The position numbers and the translations under genes are program-made. From assembly GCA_034638255.1 (NCBI GenBank), contig JAWPGT010000025.1, forward strand, positions 1 to 64,000: a stretch of DNA of 64,000 nt. Reading direction: 5' to 3'. Below the pieces are notes generated by a model. It did no database searches, had not been told where the DNA came from, and saw only the letters and a list, made by a program, of their open reading frames with translations. Position 1 is the first letter of the stretch. Every line of letters starts with the position of its first letter. Shown here in pieces: positions 18,707 through 30,994 of this stretch. This stretch comes from Coprinus comatus (lineage: Eukaryota; Basidiomycota; Agaricomycetes; Agaricales; Agaricaceae).

Positions 18707-21700
18707 GAAAAAGGAAGCTCTTGACTTACATACTGTGTAAAGTACTCAATGTATTAAGAATAAATTCATCCTCGGATATCGCCCATGGTTGATACATACA
18801 TCAGACAGGGGACCACTGGACCACTCTCCACTAAATAATCACTTTTTTTTTTCATGTGGTGATTTAAATTCTCCATCTCGGGCTCCATTTCTCCATTGTG
18901 ATGGATCATGATGGCATATTGACATTTACCGTCACTCTACGTCTATCTCACCTGAGCTCTCCGTCTAGACGCCCCGCTTGATATTCAATATATTTATATT
19001 TTCCACAAAACCCGATGTGTTTGATACCTCCAGGTCCCAGGTTCCGTATCTTATTTATAACTCTCTCGACTTCTGATGAACATCGATGTTGCCACTCTAT
19101 TACCTATGTAACCGAACCTTCTTATCGGGAAATTCCAGAACACATATAATGTAAATATAAAGATAACTTGAGGCTAATCACATTACTTTTTTTTTCCATT
19201 TTTTTGATAACACGGCACATCAGAATTTAAAGAAGTTCGAAGGAGTTGGTATACATACTTTTTTTTTTGCCCCTTGTACATAAGTAGGTTGATGGGTGTG
19301 GTGCATGGAAGAAGTTTTCGGAATTATCTTTTTTAAATGATACCTCCCTTAGTTTCCCTCAGCAATTTAATTGTATCAAGAAATCGAATCCCATAGTATA
19401 CCCACCCCGTAAGTATTATTTTAGTTTTATGCAAATTCATTTCGGGTCTACTTAATACATAGGAAAGTACACATCAGGTGCACAAAAAAGGCTTCCGTGA
19501 TATGGCAAAAAGAAGGGGACGGACTTTCGTATACTCCTTTTGCGATCCATTTCAATACATTTGCAGTTCGATATTCTACCCTGAAAGACACTATAGAGGG
19601 AGTGAGAGAGGGAAAGAGGCAAATTCCGAAGGAGGCTTTTTGCTCTTGAAAGAGATAAATTGGCGTTTGCTTTTGCTTCTAGATGAGTAAGTAAATCATT
19701 TTAGGGTTCTAGTCTGAAAGAAAAAAAACCTAATTCTAGTACATACCTGAAAGCAACTTCCCTCAGCACACTAACCTAGTAAACCATCCGGAAAATGCCA
19801 AGGGTTTCATAACCTTCTCACTTCTTCTGTTTCCTTCCCTTCCACAGCGTGGAAGGTAAAATCCCATGACACATATGTAATACCTATAAACGCTTGGCTG
19901 AAGCTGTTCATCTAAAAAAAAACTTAGCATGTATCCAGAAAAATGAAATCGGGCACATCGGGATCAGGGTGTTCCTTCTGTTGATGTAAACGGTCAGCGC
20001 TAGCATACACTTACGATCAAGATGACCAAACTAAAATTATCACGACTCCCCCATATATTGGATAGTTACCTTTCTAAGTCCAGCTTCTTCTTCTGGATTA
20101 TGAAGAGAAGAGAAATGGGGTGTTACGGACCTTTTACTAATGCTCCTTTATCGATATCTCCCTTGTGCATCATGGTCTCCACGGGTCAGTACAAAAACGT
20201 TGGAATTAGAATGGGGAAGTTAGAACGGGGAATCGGAGCCACCCTATCTATCCGTAATGATTTGCACTATCCCCATGGTAGTTAATCATCGTGATGTGGG
20301 CTACATATCCCGATTTAAGGGTCCTAATCGGGCACAGAATAATAATGACGAATAAATGCAAGGTGTATATATTTTCGTTCTCCCCTTGAGTGTTATATAT
20401 GCCATTGAATTGTTGGAATAGGTCGTAGTAGTACCGTCGTACAACTATGTGTTAAAAATGCTTGTGAGAGAGTCGTAGGTTTTGATACACCGCAAGATTG
20501 GAAAAGAAGAGTGGTGATTGCGACCTAATCGAGAAAACTGTCCGAGTTTGTTCAATAACCAACATGAATGTGACATTTTTGAATACAGCATGAGATACCA
20601 ACCCAGTATATGCGCTTTGTTTCCATGTGGTCGAATAGTGGAGGTTTAGTATGGTGATATTGACAAGCTAATATTGATACAACCAGGATACCACCACCCA
20701 CTAGCGTTGTTTACAATTGGCTTCATAACTTGATGTGCTTAGCCAAAATTCAAGCACGTATGATGGTCAATCAAGTGGGGCAACAGACTGCAGACTGTAA
20801 CGTTCGATCGGCGGCTAGAAAAGTCAAACCTATTGATCACGTTCGTAGAGAAGAATATGGGTCCGGGGCTCCTCGGGAAGGTGATTGGATAAATCAACGT
20901 TAGGTGTGTCTTCTGTATGCTGGATTATCCAAATTGTGACATGTGTACGAACAGTCATCAAGGCTTTGGAGTATGAGCTTTCCAACGCTTGGAGGCTTAG
21001 TCATGTTCCAGGCTGTACGGCAGTTATCGGATGAGTACTGTGATGTTTGGAAGGCTGTCTGGAAGTCATTTGGATATTTCCAGAGCATTGAAATGCACCA
21101 GGTGGACTTCTCCCAGTTAGAATTTTTCTGGACCTTGGTCCCGGACGTCGTGTGATCTTGACCTCTAAATATAGTTTTTACTATGCTTGGACTCTATGTA
21201 GCGAAGTCTGACTGTTGGATGTGGGATTGTAATCCTCAACTTGGCACGTTTCAGCCACATTACGATGTTTGTATAGTACATACACTCACTCATGTGTTCT
21301 CCTTGCAGTTTCAGGTTCGGAACATTCTGCCTAGAACGAAAGGGGCCAACAGGATTGGCAAGTACGTACATGGGCTGTCTTACGTGTAGACTGTGTCCTC
21401 AGCAGAGTGAACGTACCAGGTCCTAAATACCTGGATATATGCGCCGAACGACAGAGTACGAACACCTTCCGAGTAGAAGACATTCCATGAGAGTTTTTTT
21501 ATGGCCTGGATCGGAGTGTGTTTTACCCGAGTCCTATATGGGGTTTCGGTGTTCTGTTGAGAGACTGGATGAGGGTGAGAGACAGAAAGATGTGCTTGCG
21601 ATTCATACGGAAACGGAGAGTAATTAAAGGATAAGCGACCCCCTGACGCCCACATAACAAAATTGAATGTCACATGACACGACGTGTCTTCTCTTCTCCG

Positions 21701-22073
21701 GATTGGATTCTACCCGCGTTGATGGTATGCAGGCCCCGACTGGCGAGGTGACAGAAACTCTGGAAGGAAAAGGAGAGAATGAAGGGCAGAGCTAAAGGCT
21801 CTATCTGAGCATCTTATCATCGTGGCACAGTGAAGAGGATGAGCCGCCGTGATATGAAGTCGGACTTCTGGGCCCATCAGGCTTCTTATCTTGACTTGAC
21901 ATACCGCAAGTGACTGGCCTTCGTGATGAGGAGGAGAGCAGTCGGTCCGTGCAGGGCCATGTGAAGTCTCCACCCATCTATTCTTGGCCTATCGACTTGT
22001 CTGTCCGACTTTCCCTGTCACAAATCAACTTAAAAACTCCTCCATTCACCCCCTTCCCTTGCATTCCCCCGCC
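18707..22073. other. Long intergenic region, no supported gene
   Basis: Short ORFs here (for example 19478-19690, 20022-20285, 20943-21155, 21439-21627) have no recognisable domain, no splice-consistent neighbours and unremarkable composition. T-rich tracts occur at about 18842 and 19190-19270. I recognise no transposon or RNA gene. Confidence 0.5.
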
Positions 22074-24334
22074 ATGTCTCTACCCCTCCTCCCACATATC
22101 AACCCTGTCGCCCCCATCGCCTTTCTCATCGTCGTCGCTGCAGGTGTTGCCTCGCGCTATTTTACCTCTTCTCGCCGACGTCTCCCGGCTGGACCTCGAC
22201 CACTCCCTTTCATTGGAAATGTTCTCCAGATACCTGCCGAGCATCCAGAGGAAGCCTTTGCCGAATGGGGAGCTAAATACGGTTCGTTAATTAACCCAAG
22301 CCAAAAATAGGCTCCAAAGCCTGATATTGATCCTCCCCAGGAGACGTCGTACGCCTCAAAATGTTTGGCCAGACCATGATCATTCTCAACAGCCTCGAGG
22401 CTGCCCGGGACCTTCTCGACAAACGGAGCTCCATATACTCGGATCGGCCGCGATTCGTCCTCTTCTCGGAACTGTGCGTGGTCTCATTCTGCCGCTGATG
22501 TATGAAGAAGCCTGACTCGTCTAATAGCATGGGGTGGAAACACGCAACAACACATGTTCGATAGTGAGCATATATGCGTTCACATGGCGCATTTATTCAC
22601 CATTGTTAGTGGGCAGCGGTTCCGGCGGCATCGTCGATGGATTAACCATGTTTTCAACTCCCGTACTGTTACGGAACTTCGCCCTTTGCAAGCTAGGGAA
22701 ACACTCACCTTGTTGAGTGGAATGTTACAGGAGCCGGAAAATTTCGTCAAACACTTCAAGCGGTAATTCTTTTCCATTTTATACATGTATGCAGCCTGCT
22801 TATATGCACTAGATACGCCGCTGCCACCATACTTAAGATCACTTACAACAGAAATGTTCAATCGGTGGACGACATGCTAGTGAAATTAGGTTTGTACTCC
22901 GTCTCGGGAACGGCTAAAGTCTGATACTTTGCTTCAGCGGATAAAGCAGCTACTTTGACAGTGGAGTCTGGCTCTCCAGCCGCTACTCTCGTTGACTTCT
23001 TCCCTCTTATGAGGTACGTTTATCATTGTTCTCCCGCATCCTCTTTTATTCATGGTGATAGACATATACCAGCTTGGTTTCCTTTTGCAGGATTTAAGCG
23101 CAAAGCTCTGGAAACGCGAACTGCAGTTGAAGCCATGTTCCACGTCCCTTACGATCTTGTTAAAAAAGACATGGTTCGCATATACTTTAACCTGTTCAAC
23201 GAAATGCTCTTGACCGAACCGATATCCAGCTAACTGGGACAGTGGAACCTTGTTATGTCTCCACTTTAGTAGAAAAATGCACAAAGCCAGATGGCAAATT
23301 ATTACTACAAGACGAACAGGACATCCAAGGCTCCGCAGGCACACTATATGCTGGTAAGTCGGCTTTAAATTAGCTCAAAGAATCAAAGTCTCATGTTCTT
23401 TGGAAGCCGCTGAGGATACGGTACGTGCTCGCAATCACGATGTACACTTGCGTTGACATAGCAAAAAAAAAACTCAGACCGTGGCAACATTGCATACATT
23501 TGTCATGGCGATGGTACTTCATCCACATGTTTACGCGAAGTTACAAAGGGAGATGGATTCGGTAGTAGGAAGCCAGCGGCTTCCGACACTTGAAGATAGA
23601 CCCAACTTACCTTATTTGGACTGTGTTCTGAAGGAGATGCTTAGGTGCGATTTGAACCATGCCGTATTTGGCTGCTTGTTTATAATAACTACCAGATGGA
23701 GAGTCCCTGTGCCCTTGGGAATGCCACATCGTTTGTTAGAAGATGACGTATATCGCGATTACTTCTTACCGGAAGGCGCAACGTTACTGGTTAATATACA
23801 GTCAGTCTCCCGTTAACCTAACTTAAAATCGCTGCTGATCCCGTTCCCTCTACTGCAGTGGTATTCTTCAAACCTGCGAGAGGCCCGACGAGTTCATTCC
23901 CGAGAGATATTTGGAGAACCCGGATCTTCCGGACTCCAGAAATGTGGTCTTTGGATTTGGCCGACGGTAAGACCAAAATGCACACGCGTTCTTACTTGAA
24001 TGCTGAGTACATAAAATAGCATTTGTCCTGGCAGACACTTTGCAGAGGACAGTCTGTGGTCTATTAGTGCCAACCTAATTGCTACCATGGACATTTCCAA
24101 AGCTCTAGATGAAAATGGGGCGCCTATCACGCCACCATTAGAATTCACGACAGGCTTCGTTAGGTGAGCACTTCGTTACACCTTTTTTATAGCCTACTAA
24201 CAGAACAGGACAGCCATCCCAAACCTTTCAAATGCAGTATCAAGCCACGGTCAGATCAGATTTTGACTCTCATCCAGCAAACCGATATTAGGGAGTATAA
24301 CTTCCCGGTGAATAGTAATCATTTGAAGAATTAA
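22074..24334 (+). CDS. Cytochrome P450 monooxygenase, 14 exons
   Basis: The spliced model is 517 residues (exon sum 1554 nt). ATG 22074 is chosen because it gives a short N-terminal membrane anchor (PVAPIAFLIVVAAGVASRYF) before the proline hinge LPAGPRPLPFIGN. P450 landmarks follow: helix C region YGQRFRRHRRWIN, I-helix oxygen-binding motif AAEDTT, K-helix ExxR in LKEMLR, PERF-type motif FIPERYL, and the heme loop FGFGRRICPGR with the cysteine ligand. It should be an ER-anchored, reductase-dependent monooxygenase; the substrate is unknown. The I-helix motif lies on a 14-nt exon (23407-23420), and the heme loop is split by an intron after Arg. No stop or frameshift. No biosynthetic cluster partners are adjacent. 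Confidence 0.93.
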
Positions 24335-25080
24335 CTGATTTTTCTTCTACCCTTGCATTGATTGACATGATTCCTGCACATCCTGATGATACCGGATACT
24401 TCGATTCCCATTCCTGGCAACTGTCTTTCTCTTTATACGCTGTATGACCCACTTTTTTATTTCCTCTTTACATATACCCACTCTGGCAAATGGCACTTTG
24501 GAAGTTTGATGCGGCATGGGTGATGGATTAGTGTAAACTGTTCCTATTCTTATCTCGGTTTTCATACACCCCAATCGGCGATCTGTATTTACGTTATTAC
24601 ACGTTTCGCCGATTGTTTGTAAAGTTTTCTGTTATAATTACTCGGTTTGGGATTTGTTCTACTATAACTATATTTGTTAGGTGCATAACCTTTATTGGAA
24701 TGTATGTAAGAGTATTCTGGAATGTTCGGTGAGTTTCTGTCTTGAGCTTCTTCTGCGTCATCAATTTATCACCGGTTTGTTCCTGTGACTGAAAAAAGAT
24801 GAAATCATACTTATTACTTATACACTGCGTGGGTGACTCAATAATCTAACTGGATTATCGAGGACATACCTAAACTTTACTCTGAGACCCACGCTCACGA
24901 GTAAAGTAGAGCTGGGATAAATACTCGCTAGTACTTGATAATCTGTGCGGATTACCAAGTCACTGGCACAGTGTATAGAGAAGAACCGCCTCGTTTCGTT
25001 CCGTCATTGACACTTTCACATAAAACCGTACATCACATCACTTTGACACAGACATACACCCATATTCAAACTTTTTACTC
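24335..25080. other. Intergenic region between P450 and small conserved gene
   Basis: No ORF with support. A TATA-like GGGATAAATA lies at about 24915, 165 bp upstream of the next start codon. Confidence 0.5.
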
Positions 25081-25581
25081 ATGTCACCATCGGATCCTCA
25101 ATCAAAACCAAATGAACAACAACAGCAGTCTCCTCAAATAGACGATGAGGATACTAATTCGACTACTACAATTACTACTTCTGAATCTATTACTTCCCAA
25201 ACTCAGGCACAAGTACAGGGTGCTTCTGAACGATTGTTGATTCAAGATTCCACTGGAGATAAAGCTACTCAAGTAGATGTAAATGGACAAGCTGTTTCGT
25301 TGGTTGATGGATTAGGACCTTTGGTTGTTAATAGTGATGGTGTAAGTCCTATATCTTTTCTTTATATGAATTTCTTTTTCTTTCTTCCACTGCATTCCAG
25401 TACCCCCCACTGACATGATGTCTGTATCGTTTTTTGCTTTTAATGTGTAACTTGTTAGACACTTTCGAGGATTGGAAATTGGACAAATATGACAAAGAGC
25501 GAGAAAGAGAGAATTGTTAGAGTTCTTGGGAAGAGGAATCAGTTGAGGTTGGATAATGTTAAAACTTCGTTGGATGGATGA
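25081..25581 (+). CDS. Small conserved fungal protein (unknown function)
   Basis: Two exons, 25081-25341 and 25459-25581, give 127 residues. The N-terminal half is low-complexity Gln/Ser/Thr. The C-terminal half has the pattern LGPLVVNSDGT-LSRIGNWTNMT and VRVLGKRNQLRL, which I recognise as a module found in short uncharacterised fungal proteins. The intron falls inside this module, and joining it restores the pattern, which supports the model. No signal peptide, membrane segment or catalytic motif. Function unknown. Confidence 0.75.
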
Positions 25582-26623
25582 GAGAAAAAGACCTCTTTTT
25601 TTTTTCTCTTTCAGCGAGTGTTAAGATTGTTGAGGGGTTGGATGTCGAAAGTCGAAGGCGGGATATACTCGGAGAGGGATTATTAGATTTGGATCTGGAG
25701 GTCTTGAAGTTCGGTGTTTAGCGGATTTTGTAGATGTCGATGTCTGATTATGAATTACGGGATTATGTGGGTCTCGTATAAAGGAAGAAGGGTCGAGAAA
25801 GAAAATAATGAAGTGAAGATTCAAAATTCAGATTCAATATAAGTACATTCAGATTCAGATTCGGGGCGTGGGTTTTTTTTGTTTTGTAATTGGCTTTGTA
25901 AGTAAAGAACGAGAAGCAAGAGGGGAAGGAATGGAAATTGGGGCGATTAGATGTCTAGACTAGACTCCAATCTCCAATGTACGTGTAATGAGAGATGGCT
26001 TCAAGCTTCATTTGATGATTGGTACAATATTGATACATTGATTTGTCTGTATCGTACACAAGTAATTGCATTGGAATATTCTATATTTGAACCCTTTTTC
26101 GTAGTTTTTTTGTTTTTGGTATCTTGGTACCCAAAGAGCTTTTAAAGAAATAATCATCAGGGCACGTTGGAATTTGTAGGGCTCACAATTACATTCTCCC
26201 ATTTTCACTATCGAGATCCATACAATTTTATATATTTATATTGTATTTAACTGTGTAGTAAGTAACCTTTGATAGATGCAAATATGTAAATGAAAGTAAA
26301 AAAGCATCACTTTAATTTTAAAAAAACCCTGAAGAAATTGTTCACTACGGAATCATATATATCTATATTAATTTCACTTTGTAACTTACTCGTTACTTAT
26401 GAATCAATCGATGAATTCACTCCAACCTCTGATCCATCATGGGTATAATTGAGAACTAGGCGCCTAGACCTTGAAAATTAAAGTAAAATTGGTAGGTAAT
26501 AAAAAATCCCCCCCGCATATGATCGATGATCATTCTGAAGGTGCAAATCTACTCCACGAATTAACTTAGTATATATATGGGTATACAATGACAATTTCAA
26601 AATTATGCAGTGTATTGATTGAG
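25582..26623. other. Intergenic region between convergent genes
   Basis: A/T-rich sequence between the 3' ends of the 25-kb gene (plus) and the F-box gene (minus). No gene or repeat family recognised. Confidence 0.5.
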
Positions 26624-29600
26624 TTAAGCAAACCGAATATGGCGAGTACCCGGACCACTTTGGGTCTGAGTACTCGTTGTCGTTGTCATTGCCATCACAG
26701 GTAGTATTGGTAAACCTTCTCCTACACCTCTCGTTTCTCCATGTTCTCTCTCTCCCTCTTCTTCTTCTTGAAGTTCGGGTAAACGTGATGACATTAATAT
26801 AAATCGTGAAGGTTGTTGTACCCCGATTTGTAATGGACTAAACAAAGGAGGAAGATTATGAGTGATATCAGGAATTTCATCCCCGTCATCATATTCTTCA
26901 ACTTGTTCGTCAATTTGATTGGCATTTGATTTAGGTTCGAATTTGGGTTTACGATTCCAAGGTGCGATTGATCTTTTGTATTTGTAGGGGATTAGAATCC
27001 ATTCATTCTCTTTGGATAATTCCCATTTTAACTAGGGAAAGGTGACAAGGTAAGTAATAAGTTAAAATCAAATATAGACAACGTACCTCCCAACAATGAC
27101 CATTTAAAATTAACCTATGTAATTCTTGTTGTCCAAAGTTCAAATTCATAGAATCGTGATTGTGGTTGAGATTGAGAGTTATGTTTGGGTTTGAGTTTAG
27201 AATGGTAATGAATTCGGATAAATTTGAATTGAAATTTCTTAATATTCGTCGTTTTTTTCTTCCAATCCTGATGTTACAGAATTTGAAAGACAGTGAAGTT
27301 AAATTTGTTTTTGTTCCACGATTTTGGAGGTGTTTCTATGTTCAATTTTAAAAATCGTTAGTACGTGGTTCATATTTGTAAAAGAAATAAAAGAATAGAA
27401 AGCAGTACGAACCAAAAGATCAACTCTAACACTAACCCTAACATCTTCCAACAACCTACACCTATCCACCAATTTCCCAAAACTCTTAACACCAACATAA
27501 CAATCTTGAATATCCAAAACTCTCAACGTTTCAGAATGTTTAGAGCATAAATGATCAATCAAACATTTATAATCCGGTTTTGGTCCAAGATTTTCCTCAT
27601 CATTGTCGTCGTCGTCGTCGTCGTCACCATTGACATTACCACCGTCATCGTCATCATCAAAATCGAAATCAGAAAATGAGGAATGACCATCACAAATAAT
27701 TGCAAGTTTCCTAATAGATGAATAACCTATAACCTGCCTTATAAACTTGCAAGATTTGATAACTTGATTCCTCTCCATCGTAGTTTCGTAATGATATCGA
27801 ATAACAAACGAACTCAACCTCTTCAATCCTGTTGGTTTTATTCTTGGTGTTCTTAACTGCTTTTGAAATCCAAAAAAAAAAAACAATAACAAAAATTAGC
27901 ATTAAACACAAGTGGCGAGAAAGCATAAAAAAAAGAATATATCGTATATAAAAAAGGTACATACCCAATAATATCTAACATCCAACTCTTCCAATCTCTC
28001 CATCCCATTCAAAAATCCAAACAAATCATCATCAGTAATGGAATACGATAACCCAAATGTTAATTTCTGAATCGTGTTGGATATGTAAGGTTTGATAGTT
28101 TTGAGGATGTTGGGTGTTACAGAACCACAGTTTCCCTATATTGGAAAAGAAAGAAAAAGGATGGATGAAGATGTTAGTGGATTGTTGATAGTCGATGGGG
28201 ATTATGAGAGAGAGAGAGAGAGAGAGAGATGAGGATGATGGTTAGGAAGAATGAAATGCAGGCAACCGAAGAGAATGAAAAAAACTCAAAACTCGAAATC
28301 GAAGATACCAAGGGAAAAAAAAGTTGGGCCGCCATAGTCGGAAACCGGAAGTCAAAAAAAAAAGGCAGAGTATTAGAAGTATACTCAATGAAAACAAAAA
28401 CGTAAAAAGAATAAAAGAATAACCGAATAGCAAAGGGTAAATTGGAAGAAGTCAGAAGTAAGAAGACGAAGACGAAGACAGGAAGGGAATCAAGCCATTT
28501 AAGTTTTTAAAAAAAATGGTACTAGCTCCCTTCCGAATTCAATTATGAATGTGTCATAATCGAATAGGTAGCAATGGAATTTTTAAAAAAAGGTAGGATG
28601 ATGTCGAAAGCAAAGAGAAAAATGACATGCAATATATAACAAGGTAAAACTATTAGTTGTAGTAAATACTCACCTTTAAATGCAATTCCCTAATCAAACC
28701 AGAACCAGAACCAGAACCAGACAACCTAAAAATCCAATCCGGAAGAAGATTAAGAACCGCCCTAGTCGGATGTTCAATTGTCAAACTTGACAATCCCACA
28801 ATTTGCGTTAGTAATGAAGAATACGTTTCATTTGAACATGTCGGATTGATTACTAGTTTGTGTATATGTAGAGTTGGTGTTGGTGTTGGGTTTCTTGATT
28901 TGTAGTAGTCTTCGCGTTGATTTTGTTCGATTTCGATTTCGTTCTTGTTTACTTCTTCCTGAAGTTCTAGGTCTGATAAAGATTCTGGCTCCACTCTAGT
29001 CTGAGCTTCATCCCGAGCTCGACTTTGACTCTGGCATTGACATTGACGTTGACATTGATGACATCCAAGCCCAGACCCAGACCGAAACCCAGAATTGGAC
29101 TTTGAATTACCCAAAGCCAAATATTCCAGTATATCACTAAAGTTAATGTCGCAAGGTGTATCGGGAGTTAATACTAGTGTTTGAAGGTTCGGAAAGGATT
29201 TGATGCTTTGTAAAATCAGATTTGACATGTCCATGTCGAAGCTCGGGTTTGGTCGTGAGAGTGGACTATTTTGTATTTTTAAGATCAATCCAGCTACCTA
29301 TATGCGATATTGATGTTTATATTGGACGGACTGTAGGTATAGACATAGACATACCGATTATTCTGATGGATTCAACGAATCCTGCATATTGAGGAAGAGT
29401 TGCAGACATTAGATTTGAGCGCTTATTTGGCTTGTTGAATTATATAACCAGTTTTATAAAAATTGAGCATACCAATGTTTCGTTGGATGTCAAGGAGAAG
29501 CTTAGTTTAAGAACTACATCTTGGTAGAGAAATTTGGAAGCAGCGTTGTTCCATTGTCCATCGACCAAGGCACATTGATAAAGTGTAGTGTAGTCTTTAT

Positions 29601-29649
29601 GAAACAAGGACAAGACGGTGTATAAGACGTCGTCTGGAAGATGGCTCAT
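26624..29649 (-). CDS. F-box protein with LRR-like repeats, seven exons
   Basis: A model of about 712 residues. Exons are roughly 29649-29473, 29421-29355, 29293-28674, 28135-27965, 27859-27413, 27335-27087 and 27031-26624; the last acceptor is approximate. ATG 29649 starts directly on the F-box (MSHLPDDVLYTVLSLFH, CALVDGQWNNAASKFLYQ). Repeated hydrophobic helix/strand segments follow, as in F-box/LRR proteins (SFPNLQTLVLTP, GLSSLTIEHPTRA, MERLEELDVRYYW, SETLRVLDIQDCYVG). An Asp-rich loop near 27605-27670 and an acidic, low-complexity C-terminus end it. Such proteins join Skp1 to recruit substrates to an SCF ubiquitin ligase; the substrate is unknown. The family differs from the A/B F-box proteins further right, which have a coiled-coil N-terminus. 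Confidence 0.8.
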
Positions 29650-29877
29650 GGGGGGTGTTGACAGGACGAAGTGATCTAGACAGGCCGACGTCCAAACGTC
29701 ATCATCCGATAGCTGACGTAAGCCAAGAGCAGGCAAGACATGTGGAAAGGAGTCAAAAATTGTATTTTGGAAAGAGTCTATGCGCTACGAAAATATTCAA
29801 AGTCTGTTAAAAAAATAGATTATTGAACCACCAGGAACACAGAATACGGCAACATACCACCCGACGAAATCATTAAT

Positions 29878-30352
29878 TTACTGAGACTTGTTTGAAAGTT
29901 GTTCGTGTTGCTTTTCAAGTTCGGCCTAGAAAAAATGGAAGGGTTGGCCGGGAACTGACATGCAGAGAAAACGATGCTTACAACTTCACTCTTCTTCTTT
30001 TTGATCTGTGAGGTGCGGTGAGATTCGGAATGGGTGATGGAACAAACAGAGACATACCTCCTCAGCGAGCTTCTTGATTTGCTCAGCTTCGTGTTGGTGG
30101 ACATACGAGTCTGAAGAGATGAATAAGTACGTCATTGGGGGCTGGGAGACACAGATACTTACCCTCATGAGCCTTCTCCTTCTTACTGCATGAGAAAAAC
30201 ACGTTGAGTTATCCGCGACATATGCCAAGTTGTGACACATACCCGAATTCCCTGGAGGAGGCGACGCTTCCCTCTGTGCGACCACCAAGGCTCATGTGGC
30301 GGACGGCGAAGAGCTGGGGGAGACGACGAGCAGCAGTGATACGAGCAAGCAT
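29878..30352 (-). CDS. INH1: Mitochondrial F1F0-ATPase inhibitor IF1
   Basis: Five exons on the minus strand give 85 residues, the usual length of fungal IF1 precursors. The N-terminus (MLARITAARRLPQLFAVRHM) is basic and amphipathic, as for mitochondrial import. The inhibitory core is FGKKEKAHEDSYVHQHEAEQ. The C-terminal coiled coil (IKKKKSEVAELEKQHEQL) dimerises IF1. The protein blocks ATP hydrolysis by F1 when the matrix acidifies; the His residues in YVHQHE are typical of the pH-sensitive region. Introns are 45-70 nt with good GT-AG ends. The start codon faces the ATP14 start 107 bp away, so the two genes for the same complex probably share a promoter region. Confidence 0.88.
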
Positions 30353-30459
30353 AGTTGTTGTTGTTGTTGTTGTGGTTAGAGTGCTTGAATGTCCTTATGA
30401 CGCCTATAATCCGGAGTACACGTCACACTCTGTCACGTCACATCTTGCTTTTCACCACC
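30353..30459. promoter_or_regulatory. Shared 107-bp intergenic (putative bidirectional promoter) between INH1 and ATP14
   Basis: Lies between two divergent start codons. It contains a GTT trinucleotide run next to the INH1 start (about 30354-30374) and a TGACGT-like motif near the middle (CACGTCAC around 30419-30426). No obvious TATA box in either direction. Confidence 0.55.
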
Positions 30460-30994
30460 ATGTCTTCATTCCTCAGGCAGGCTGTAAGTAGCTGACTTTC
30501 ATGAAATCGCGCATATACTCACACTGTGCTGTAGGTTCGCCAGGTTTCTAGCGTTCGCGCTTTCTCCTCGTCCTCTGTCGCACGCAAGGGTACGTGTCTT
30601 CTGATTCGTTGGCACACTCATCCTTATTCCGAATATACCCGTAGACCTCGTTCAGGACCTTTACATCCGCGAAATAAAAGCTTACAAGCAACCTCCTACG
30701 GTACATCCAATTCTCCTCAATTACATCCCCATTTCTAACAAATTTAAATTAATACAGGCGAAAGATGCACATGTTGGTGTTGTGAAGGCATTCGCTCTCC
30801 CTCCTAGCCCTCAGGCCCCTACTGTTCCTGCCGACCTCGCTTCAGAACTCTCAGCATATGACGCTTCAGAACCTACAATTGCTGCTGCTCCTACTCCCTC
30901 TGCTGGTGTTGAGGATGCTGGTGCTGCAAGCGGTGCTGACCAGTTCCTTTCCTTCCTCGAGGCTGACCTTCCCAAAGTCGAGCATCATCACTAG
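30460..30994 (+). CDS. ATP14: Mitochondrial ATP synthase subunit h (ATP14)
   Basis: Four exons give 123 residues. A Ser/Arg-rich mitochondrial presequence (MSSFLRQAVR, VRAFSSSSVARK) precedes the conserved segment DLVQDLYIREIKAYKQPP. KDAHVGVVKAFALPPSP follows, then an Ala/Pro-rich linker and FLSFLEADLPKVEHHH. This matches fungal ATP synthase subunit h (homologue of animal F6), part of the peripheral stalk of the F1F0 complex in the inner membrane. Intron phases are consistent and TAG ends at 30994. Its divergent neighbour encodes the inhibitor of the same enzyme. Confidence 0.87.

Noticed and set aside
20943..21155. 70-codon ORF in the long intergenic region
   Set aside because: Overlaps another ORF on the opposite strand; no domain, no neighbours in phase.
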